The notes under the pieces were generated by a model, which made no database searches, was not told where the DNA came from, and saw only the letters and a program-made list of their open reading frames with translations. A program made the translations under genes and the position numbers. A stretch of DNA of 25,584 nucleotides, taken from NCBI GenBank assembly GCA_035628645.1, contig DASPJL010000016.1:1-25584 (forward strand). The letters are read 5' to 3'. Source of the DNA: DASPJL01 sp035628645 (GTDB lineage Bacteria; Bacteroidota; Bacteroidia; Cytophagales; Cyclobacteriaceae). Below, one piece after another: positions 8,874-14,500 of the stretch. Each line of letters opens with the position of its first letter. The stretch's first letter is position 1.

Positions 8874-9116
8874 CTAATTGTTTTCTCTCTGATTAACCAT
8901 AAGTCTTTTCCCCTGAAAAGTTTGATTGTTCAGGTTTTTTATTGCTTCCAATGCTTCCGTGTTTGAAAACATTTCTACGTATGCACATCCTCTGAATCGC
9001 CCGGTGCCCAAGTCTGTAACCAGGTTTACAGATTTTAAAAGTCCGAAAGGTTTGAAGATTTTATGGAGGTCCCGTTCATCAACTTCTTTACTTAAATTTC
9101 CGACGAAAATATTCAT
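8874..9116 (-). CDS. Small single-RRM RNA-binding protein (second copy), atypical RNP1
   Basis: An 80-residue RRM protein paralogous to the one at 5742-5981. I chose the ATG at 9114-9116 because MNIFVGNLSK then aligns with MNIFIGNLSK of the paralogue; an in-frame ATG eight codons upstream is possible but adds an unrelated MLNINSVN. RNP2 is IFVGNL. RNP1 reads RGCAYVEM instead of RGFGFVEM: the first of the two aromatic RNA-stacking positions is Cys. RNA affinity may therefore differ from that of its sister. It lies 42 bases downstream of the RhlE-type helicase gene on the same strand and is probably co-transcribed, a pairing that suggests joint action on structured RNA. Confidence 0.9.
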   Translation of the reverse strand: MNIFVGNLSKEVDERDLHKIFKPFGLLKSVNLVTDLGTGRFRGCAYVEMFSNTEALEAIKNLNNQTFQGKRLMVNQRENN

Positions 9117-9158
9117 GTTTACAGAATTTATGTTTAACAATTTATTATGAAAGGAGGC

Positions 9159-10397
9159 CTAATTAGACCACCTTTTTTTGAATTTATTACCACGGGTGAA
9201 ATTTTCACTGCGATTGGATCTGTTAAAAGGCCTGTTTTTGCTTTTCGGTTTTACCACAGCAGTAAATTCCACATTTGATTCATAGGGATGTTCCTTCACT
9301 ATGGAAATATTGATGTTGGCCAGTTTGTTTATGTCTTTTAAAGAACTTCTTTCTTCAGCATCGCAAAATGACAAAGCTGTGCCCTTCGTACCCGCTCTTC
9401 CAGTTCTACCGATTCTATGAATATAAGTTTCGGGAGTATTGGGTAGTTCATAGTTGATCACAAAGCTCAGGTCATTAACATCTATTCCTCTGGCAGCTAT
9501 GTCTGTTGCCACAAGAACCCTGGTTGTTTTTCTTTTGAAGTTGTTCAATGCACGTTGTCTTGCTACCTGTGATTTGTTTCCATGGATGGCTTCTGCATTA
9601 ATCCCGGATCTGTTAAGATCCTGAACTACTTTGTCTGCCCCGTGTTTTGTTTTAGTAAACACCAGTACATTTTGAATTTCTTCTTTGTTGATGATGTGTT
9701 GAAGCAATGCTTTTTTGTCTCCTTTTTCTACAAAATAAACCATTTGATTGATGGTTTCGGCAGCGGAAGATTCCGGCGTAACCTCAACTTTTACAGGGTC
9801 TTTTAAAATAGATGCCACCAGTGTTTTGATTTCAGCCGGCATTGTTGCCGAGAAAAATATGGTTTGTCTGGTAGAAGGAAGTTTGGTGATAATTTTACGG
9901 ATATCATTTATAAAACCCATATCGAGCATTCTGTCTGCCTCATCCAATACCAGGTTTTCCACCTTATTCAGGTTTACAAAACCCTGATTGATTAAATCCA
10001 ACAACCTTCCCGGCGTAGCCACCACAATATCGACACCTCTACGAAGAGCCGTAGTTTGTGTATGTTGAGATACCCCTCCGAAAATAACGGTGTGTTTAAG
10101 TCTCAAATGTTTTCCATAAGTGCCAAGGCTTTCGCCTACTTGTACAGCCAGCTCTCTGGTTGGAGTTAAAATAAGAGCCTTGATCCCTGTGGTCGTTGTT
10201 TTGTTTTGCAACAATTGTAAAACAGGAATAGCAAATGCCGCTGTTTTTCCTGTACCCGTCTGAGCGCAGGCAAGCAAGTCTTTCCCTTCTAATACATGAG
10301 GAATGGCTTGAGCCTGAATTGGCGTGGGCGTAGTATATCCCGCGTCCTTAAGAGCCCTTAAAATCGGCTCTATTATATTTAAATTTTTAAATAACAT
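9159..10397 (-). CDS. rhlE: RhlE-type DEAD-box ATP-dependent RNA helicase
   Basis: A 412-residue helicase that unwinds short RNA duplexes with ATP, in ribosome assembly and mRNA decay. Motifs in order: Q motif GYTTPTPIQ (20-28), Walker A AQTGTGKT (45-52), PTRELA (79-84), TPGR (128-131), DEAD (152-155), SAT (183-185), then ARGID and HRIGRTGR in the second RecA lobe. A short basic tail (KPKSKNRPFNRSNRSENF region, about 390-412) replaces any structured C-terminal domain, which fits RhlE and not DeaD/CsdA. DEAD-box helicases of this type are often cold-induced. The gene is preceded by a leader of roughly 380 bases with hairpins and a good promoter match, and is followed at 42 bases by a small RRM gene. 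Assignment to RhlE within the family is from length and tail only. Confidence 0.93.
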   Translation of the reverse strand: MLFKNLNIIEPILRALKDAGYTTPTPIQAQAIPHVLEGKDLLACAQTGTGKTAAFAIPVLQLLQNKTTTTGIKALILTPTRELAVQVGESLGTYGKHLRLKHTVIFGGVSQHTQTTALRRGVDIVVATPGRLLDLINQGFVNLNKVENLVLDEADRMLDMGFINDIRKIITKLPSTRQTIFFSATMPAEIKTLVASILKDPVKVEVTPESSAAETINQMVYFVEKGDKKALLQHIINKEEIQNVLVFTKTKHGADKVVQDLNRSGINAEAIHGNKSQVARQRALNNFKRKTTRVLVATDIAARGIDVNDLSFVINYELPNTPETYIHRIGRTGRAGTKGTALSFCDAEERSSLKDINKLANINISIVKEHPYESNVEFTAVVKPKSKNRPFNRSNRSENFTRGNKFKKRWSN

Positions 10398-10780
10398 ACA
10401 TTTTTTTTAAGTGATAAAGAAGACCGTGTGTCGGTTTCTTTTGTGATTGTTTTCCCGGTTTGAAAATTATCCTGACCAAACGATTAAAACAATTGATCTT
10501 TAATTGATAATTAAACCATGGTGAACCTTAAGAGTTTACCAGGTACCCTTGAAATTTATACAGGAGAAATGTGATGGAAAGGCCGGAATAATTTTGGACG
10601 TTCGATACTATATTATTTATAGTACACATGTCTCGTTTACAATTTGTATTCTTTCTTTGATAATGAATAAGATCGATAATTAAAATTTATTTAGTATTTA
10701 CATCTCCTTGGGGGACTTAAACTGAGATGTAAGTAGAAAATACAGAACAGATAATAAAGAACCTCAAAAAAAATTCTTTG
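10398..10780 (-). promoter_or_regulatory. Long structured 5' leader of the helicase gene (putative)
   Basis: If transcription starts at the promoter at 10781-10811, the helicase mRNA carries about 380 untranslated bases. Visible hairpins are 10416-10441 (AAAGAA, bulged G, ACCG paired with CGGT and TTCTTT; loop of 5), which ends about 18 bases before the start codon; 10520-10540 (GGTGAAC with GTTTACC, one G-U pair); and 10606-10624 (TACTATA, loop TTATT, TATAGTA). No open frame of note exists on either strand. Long structured leaders are known for cold-shock genes; whether this one responds to temperature is inference. The region also separates this gene from the divergent cold-shock gene. Confidence 0.45.
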
Positions 10781-10811
10781 CAAAAGTAGGTAAAAAAATT
10801 GGAAATTCAAA
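10781..10811 (-). promoter_or_regulatory. Bacteroidota-type promoter for the helicase gene
   Basis: On the minus strand TTTG (10811-10808) is followed after exactly 19 bases by TACTTTTG (10788-10781). This matches the Bacteroidota sigma consensus TTTG, about 19-21 bases, TAnnTTTG. It is the best promoter match in the window. The predicted transcript start is near 10775. Confidence 0.6.
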
Positions 10812-10978
10812 TTATTTTTTGCAATGACATCTTAATTCCTTTGGAATAGCCCTGAAATGGCAAAGAAAATAAAGGAAAATCAGATTGGGGCAACAATAAA
10901 TTGGAAGAAATTTGTTAAATAATTAGGTAATTTAAAGAAAACTAATATACTTTGCCTTGAACCTATAATAATATAATA

Positions 10979-11173
10979 ATGCCTACTGGAACAGTAAAGT
11001 TTTTTAATAACGCCAAAGGATTTGGTTTTATAGTACAAGATGATTCCCAACAAGAAGTTTTCGTTCATGTATCTGGGTTAAGTGATCAAGTTAGAGAAAA
11101 TGATAAGGTGACCTTCGATTTAGAGAGAGGTAAAAAAGGTATGAATGCAGTTAATGTCAAGAAAACGAGATAG
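10979..11173 (+). CDS. Cold-shock domain protein (second copy)
   Basis: A 64-residue cold-shock domain protein and paralogue of the one at 5508-5702. RNP1 is KGFGFI (13-18), and RNP2 VFVHVS (27-32) is closer to the consensus than in the first copy. It is transcribed divergently from the RhlE-type helicase and stands alone, with its own intrinsic terminator 25 bases after the stop. A TTTG at 10951-10954 preceded by TA with three bases between (TATACTTTG) is a near-match to a Bacteroidota -7 element and would give a short leader of about 20 bases, unlike classical cspA with its long leader. Role: RNA chaperone or antiterminator in the cytoplasm, in growth or cold adaptation. Confidence 0.96.
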   Translation: MPTGTVKFFNNAKGFGFIVQDDSQQEVFVHVSGLSDQVRENDKVTFDLERGKKGMNAVNVKKTR

Positions 11174-11197
11174 ACAAACTTCTATAAATTGACTTTT

Positions 11198-11233
11198 AAA
11201 AACCTGTCAAGATTCGACAGGTTTTTTATTTTT
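11198..11233 (+). terminator. Intrinsic terminator of the second cold-shock gene
   Basis: AAAAACCTGTC (11198-11208) pairs perfectly with GACAGGTTTTT (11216-11226) around a 7-base loop, followed by TATTTTT. This is a textbook rho-independent terminator 25 bases after the stop codon. Confidence 0.9.
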
Positions 11234-11237
11234 CGGG

Positions 11238-11440
11238 TAAATAAGAATTAAAGGTTGCTCACAGATTACTCGGATTTTCACAGATTATTCTTTTCTGTGT
11301 AAATCTGTGTGAATCTGTGAGATAAGTAAGAATAAAGAGTTTGCTCCCAGATTATCCGGATTTTAACGGATTATTTTACCTTTCTGTGCGAATCACTGGA
11401 ATCTGTGCGAAAAATAGAAAAAAGTACTCACGAATTATTC
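11238..11440. repeat. Tandem palindromic repeat (two copies plus a decayed third)
   Basis: Copy 1 spans about 11238-11322 and copy 2 about 11323-11412. Each begins with TAARTAAGAAT-like sequence, then a left arm built of CAGATTAnnCGGATTTT, then a right arm rich in TCTGTG (CTGTGTAAATCTGTG in copy 1). Within each copy the arms are imperfect reverse complements, so each folds into a long hairpin. A third, decayed left arm (CTCACGAATTATTCCCGCC) follows at about 11428-11446. This AATCTGTG-type palindrome resembles dispersed intergenic repeats of Bacteroidota. It lies between a terminator and converging genes, a typical site for such repeats. Confidence 0.65.
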
Positions 11441-11464
11441 CCGCCATTGCACTCAACCCAACCA

Positions 11465-11683
11465 CTAAAATGTGTCAGGGGCGCCTGTAGGTGCTGCTTC
11501 CCGGTCGGTCATTGTAAAGGCGATTTCTTTTTGACGGAGAAGGTTTACAATTTCTTCTTCATGGTTTGTCAGGAAAACTACGGAATAATCCTTTTCGTCC
11601 GACCCTTTGGAAAGATTGGAAATTTGATTCGCTAACTCCTCATCATCTGACAAAAATCTTTTGTTGACTTCAATATAGAACAT
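11465..11683 (-). CDS. Small hypothetical protein
   Basis: I do not recognise this 72-residue protein. The first 60 residues have a plausible alpha/beta pattern (FYIEVNKRFL, acidic helix DDEELANQISNL, strand DYSVVFLT, helix HEEEIVNLLRQKEI, strand AFTMTDRE), like a small ferredoxin-fold domain. The tail, APTGAPDTF, is unstructured. It is not clearly a signal-peptide or membrane protein. It starts 39 bases after the HMA-like gene on the same strand, so the two are probably co-transcribed. The frame overlaps a plus-strand frame of no protein character. It may be real but is unconfirmed. Confidence 0.5.
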   Translation of the reverse strand: MFYIEVNKRFLSDDEELANQISNLSKGSDEKDYSVVFLTNHEEEIVNLLRQKEIAFTMTDREAAPTGAPDTF

Positions 11684-11722
11684 GGCTTTATGAGGTTAAA
11701 ATGACTTTAAAATTATATTTAT

Positions 11723-11941
11723 TCAGACTTCTGCTAGTTCAAATCCTGCCTCTTTTATCTTTTTCTTTATCTTATCAGTTTTGAGACCTAAACCAGTTAC
11801 CGTCAGGAAATGATTCTGATCCAGGAGATCCAGGTACCAGTATTGAACGTCTTTTTCATTATCCAATATTTTCCTTATAACCGTTACTCCATTTACGTCA
11901 TCAATATTTGTTTTGTATTTGAACGTATTCATAGTTGACAT
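11723..11941 (-). CDS. HMA-like (heavy-metal-associated fold) small protein without the CxxC metal site
   Basis: A 72-residue protein whose pattern follows small HMA-fold copper-chaperone-like proteins of Bacteroidota. It has a first strand FKYKTNI, a helix VTVIRKILD, a strand YWYLDLLDQNHFLTV, a second helix DKIKKKIKEAGF, and the closing strand FELAEV. Where metal carriers have CxxC after the first strand, this one has TNIDDVNGV, and the protein contains no cysteine at all. Metal transfer by the usual thiolate site is therefore impossible; a binding or regulatory role, or decay, is left. It heads a probable two-gene unit with the small gene 39 bases downstream. Translation may begin at M1 or at M4 (MNTFKYKTN). 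Confidence 0.6.
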   Translation of the reverse strand: MSTMNTFKYKTNIDDVNGVTVIRKILDNEKDVQYWYLDLLDQNHFLTVTGLGLKTDKIKKKIKEAGFELAEV

Positions 11942-12205
11942 TTTTTTGGATTAAAGGCCATCCTAATTATCTTTTATTGAGCACGATGATTTTAGAAAAT
12001 AGTTTTGGTTATAATCTTCCCTTTCTTGGACGTACTAATAAATTAAAAATCAATGGCGCTTGTGATCAAGAATGGTTTGCGGTGCGTAACAACTCCAGGT
12101 AATGTTAAATTTTGAGTATTTGTGTTGATTTATTTCCTTTTTTCAACGCTATCGTTTCCACATCGTTATTCTATAGTAATATGTCTTAGTTTAATTAATA
12201 ATCTT

Positions 12206-13099
12206 ATGGGCTACATTGAAACAGGAAAAGGAGGAATGGGGAATTCCATCCGTCTATATTATGAAGAATGGGGAAACGGACGACCGGTAGTATTTATTCA
12301 TGGATGGCCCTTGAGCCACGAAATGTGGGAGTATCAGCTAACGGAATTGCCAAACCATGGCTTACGGTGCATTGCCTATGACAGAAGAGGTTTTGGCAAA
12401 TCAGATAAACCCTGGCAAAGTTATGATTATGACACCCTGGCCGATGACCTGAAAAGTGTGTTGGAAGAGTTGAACTTAAGAAATGTCACGTTAGTAGGCT
12501 ATTCAATGGGTGGCGGTGAAGTGGTACGCTATTTCAGCAAACACGGAGGAGAAAGGGTTTCAAAAGTAATACTGGTGGGTTCTGTTGCGCCTTATCTCTT
12601 AAAAACAGATGATAATCCTGAAGGCGTGGATCGTCAGACATTTGAGGAAATGGAGAAGAAAATTAAAGAAGACAGGCCGGCATTTCTTTCGGCTTTTGGA
12701 AAGCAATTTTTTGGAGTAAATCTGGTAAGTCATCCTGCCAGTGAGGACCTGCTTCGCTGGGCTCAAGCTCTGGCATTGATAGGTTCCCCTAAAGCTACTT
12801 TAGAATGTTTGTGGTCTTTTGCTGAAACGGATTTCAGAAATGAGGTAAGTTCAATTCGTGTTCCTACTCTCATCATTCATGGAGACAGTGATAATATTGT
12901 TCCGATAGAACTAACCAGCAAAAAAGTAGCTGAGACTATTCCCGGCGCTCAGTACTTGGTTTATGAAGGCGCACCGCATGGTCTGTTTTATACAGAAAAG
13001 GAAAGGCTGAATAATGACATTCTTGAATTTGTGGTTGAAAATAGGGAAAACAATCCAGCCATCTTAAATCCACAAAGCTTTCAAAATAGTGAAATATAA
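12206..13099 (+). CDS. Alpha/beta hydrolase of the non-haem chloroperoxidase/arylesterase type
   Basis: A 297-residue cytoplasmic alpha/beta hydrolase. I chose the ATG at 12206 because MGYIETG...IRLYYEEWG then matches the usual start of cofactor-free chloroperoxidase-type esterases; the frame stays open upstream to 12122, but that part reads as a hydrophobic, unrelated extension. Marks: oxyanion region FIHGWPLSHEMW (30-41), strand-turn CIAYDRRGFGKSD (55-67), nucleophile elbow GYSMGGGE with Ser100, acid in HGDSDNIVP (probably Asp229), and His258 in GAPHGLF. Family members hydrolyse esters or lactones and can form peracids; the natural substrate is unknown. The gene stands alone on the plus strand, followed by a complex hairpin. 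Confidence 0.87.
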   Translation: MGYIETGKGGMGNSIRLYYEEWGNGRPVVFIHGWPLSHEMWEYQLTELPNHGLRCIAYDRRGFGKSDKPWQSYDYDTLADDLKSVLEELNLRNVTLVGYSMGGGEVVRYFSKHGGERVSKVILVGSVAPYLLKTDDNPEGVDRQTFEEMEKKIKEDRPAFLSAFGKQFFGVNLVSHPASEDLLRWAQALALIGSPKATLECLWSFAETDFRNEVSSIRVPTLIIHGDSDNIVPIELTSKKVAETIPGAQYLVYEGAPHGLFYTEKERLNNDILEFVVENRENNPAILNPQSFQNSEI

Positions 13100-13112
13100 A
13101 AGCGGAGAGCCA

Positions 13113-13156
13113 GAAGTTGGGAAGAGAAGATTAGAAGTCTTCCTGCTTCCCGCTTC
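13113..13156 (+). terminator. Bulged stem-loop after the hydrolase gene
   Basis: Arms GAAG (13113-13116), GGGAAG (13119-13124) and GAAGA (13126-13130) pair with TCTTC (13138-13142), CTTCCC (13146-13151) and CTTC (13153-13156). It starts 13 bases after the hydrolase stop. The following bases are CTTTCATATTTAT, only moderately U-rich. Its 3' arm runs into the 37-bp direct repeat. Confidence 0.5.
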
Positions 13157-13188
13157 CTTTCATATTTATAAAATGATGAAAAGAAAAG
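13152..13188. repeat. 37-bp direct repeat, copy 1 (left border of the Fic segment)
   Basis: This 37-base sequence (starts GCTTCCTTTCATATTTATAA, ends GATGAAAAGAAAAG) is identical, base for base, to 14456-14492. It lies 6 bases beyond the stop codon of the minus-strand Fic gene. It contains TTTCAT...ATGAAA as a small internal inverted repeat. Confidence 0.9.
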
Positions 13189-13194
13189 GTTCAT

Positions 13195-14325
13195 TTATGA
13201 ATTGACCTTCGGCATTCGGTTCAATTCATAATTCGTACTTCTTCCCCCTGCTGTTTCTTTTTGTAATATGCCCTTATCTATCAAATCTTTAATGTCTCTT
13301 ACGGCGGTGTCTTTTGAACATTTTGCAATTCTTGCCCATTTCGAGGAAGTCAACTTACCATCAAATCCATCCAATATCTTATTTAACAGCTTTTTTTGTC
13401 TTTCATTTATTATTGTATTCGAATGTTTGTTCCAAAAATCAGCTTTAAATAAAACCCGAGCCAACACTGAATCACTTGATTTCAACGCATTTATTAGACA
13501 ACTCAAAAACCATTTAATCCAATCAGTTATGTCAAGATTTCCTTTTTGTGTTTTTTCAAGTATTCCATAGTATTGCTTTCTTTCAAGTCTGATTTGAGCA
13601 GACATACTATAAAACCTTTGAACGCTTTTATCTGATCGCGCTAATAACATATCTGTTAGCGCTCGGGTTATTCGGCCATTCCCATCGTCGAACGGATGAA
13701 TGGTAACAAACCATAAATGAGCAATGGCTGCTTTTATTACCAAATCAGTTTCTTTGCTTTTATTGAACCAATCCAGAAATAATTTCATTTCATTTTTTAC
13801 TAATGATGAATCAGGAGCCTGATAATGAACTTTCTCTTTTCCCATTGCTCCCGATACAACTTGCATCGGTCCTGTGGTGTCTTTTCGCCAATCCGCTACA
13901 GTTATCCGGTGCATTCCGCTTCTTCCGGTAGGAAATAATGCTGCATGCCAGTCAAAAAGTCGTTCTGTTGTTAATGGTTCAAAACAATTATGTGTGGCAT
14001 CAATCATCATATCAACCATTCCATCCACATTTCTGTCCGATTCTACTGAACCTGCTATTTCCATTCCTAATCTTCTTGCTATGGATGAACGAACCTGGCC
14101 AGGATTTAGGATTTCACCTTCGATCTCAGTGGATTTTAAAACGTCAAGCGTCAATGTATCAAGTAAGGCTTCATTTCTCAGTTCAAAGCCTAATGATTCC
14201 ATTTTTCCAATTAGCCTGCCTTGCAAATTCCTTGCTTCGCTCAATAAGTTAACAAAGTCATCGCTTTTCCAGACGAAAATTGGCCAATTGTCTTGTTGAT
14301 GTATAAAAGCTTTTATTCGTTGCAT
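13195..14325 (-). CDS. Fic-domain protein adenylyltransferase with DUF4172 and C-terminal winged helix
   Basis: A 376-residue Fic protein that is predicted to transfer AMP (or another nucleotide moiety) to a target protein. An N-terminal DUF4172-like region (1-90) carries the inhibitory motif SxxxEG as STEIEG (65-70), whose glutamate would block ATP binding as in class II Fic proteins. The active site HPFDDGNGR (210-218) is fully intact. Residues about 310-370 look like a winged helix-turn-helix (SSKWARIAKCSKDTAVRDIKDLIDKGILQKE), suggesting DNA binding and autoregulation. The start ATG lies inside one of several repeated TGCRACRAAT boxes. The gene is bracketed by two identical 37-bp repeats. 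Its last four residues, KVNS, equal those of the adjacent hybrid regulator. No antitoxin partner gene is adjacent; the inhibitory helix is internal. Confidence 0.93.
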   Translation of the reverse strand: MQRIKAFIHQQDNWPIFVWKSDDFVNLLSEARNLQGRLIGKMESLGFELRNEALLDTLTLDVLKSTEIEGEILNPGQVRSSIARRLGMEIAGSVESDRNVDGMVDMMIDATHNCFEPLTTERLFDWHAALFPTGRSGMHRITVADWRKDTTGPMQVVSGAMGKEKVHYQAPDSSLVKNEMKLFLDWFNKSKETDLVIKAAIAHLWFVTIHPFDDGNGRITRALTDMLLARSDKSVQRFYSMSAQIRLERKQYYGILEKTQKGNLDITDWIKWFLSCLINALKSSDSVLARVLFKADFWNKHSNTIINERQKKLLNKILDGFDGKLTSSKWARIAKCSKDTAVRDIKDLIDKGILQKETAGGRSTNYELNRMPKVNS

Positions 14326-14412
14326 GACTTGCGACGAATATACCTTTTATTTGTCGTATTCTAAAGTTTATCGTCGCATTTTATGCTTCGAAAATATGAC
14401 TTATTTGTTGCA
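14315..14412 (-). promoter_or_regulatory. Cluster of five ATTYGTYGCA-like boxes over the Fic start (candidate operator)
   Basis: Plus-strand boxes: ATTCGTTGCA (14315-14324, covering the start codon), ATTTGTCGTA (14349-14358), TATCGTCGCA (14369-14378) and ATTTGTTGCA (14403-14412). One inverted box, TGCGACGAAT, lies at 14330-14339; with the first box it forms a palindrome with a 5-base spacer. Direct-box starts are 34, 20 and 34 bases apart. Each box matches ATTCGTCGCA at 8 or more of 10 positions. The arrangement fits binding by a dimeric regulator, possibly the Fic protein's own winged helix. Confidence 0.55.
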
Positions 14413-14455
14413 GGATATTTTTTTAGGCTTGCATGCAATGGTTTCAGACCAGGTG

Positions 14456-14492
14456 GCTTCCTTTCATATTTATAAAATGATGAAAAGAAAAG
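14456..14492. repeat. 37-bp direct repeat, copy 2 (right border of the Fic segment)
   Basis: Identical to 13152-13188 and in the same orientation, 1304 bases away. It lies 8 bases beyond the stop codon of the minus-strand hybrid regulator, so both copies sit immediately 3' of a minus-strand gene. Confidence 0.9.
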
Positions 14493-14500
14493 AGTCTTTT

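Noticed and set aside
9149..9177. Near-palindrome AAAGGAGG...CCACCTTT followed by T7 at the end of the helicase gene, as a terminator
   Set aside because: The T-run is on the plus strand, where no gene ends; it contains the helicase stop codon and has mismatches in the stem.
11238..11440. CRISPR array
   Set aside because: Only two to three units, each a palindrome of about 85-90 bases with no short repeats and no unique spacers.
12122..12205. Hydrophobic N-terminal extension of the alpha/beta hydrolase, which could be read as a signal segment
   Set aside because: The family normally begins at MGYI..., an ATG is present exactly there (12206), and the upstream part does not look like a proper signal peptide with a cleavage site.
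11942..12205. Possible promoter or small RNA between the HMA-like gene and the hydrolase
   Set aside because: No consensus promoter pair, hairpin or conserved-looking frame could be found in this spacer.
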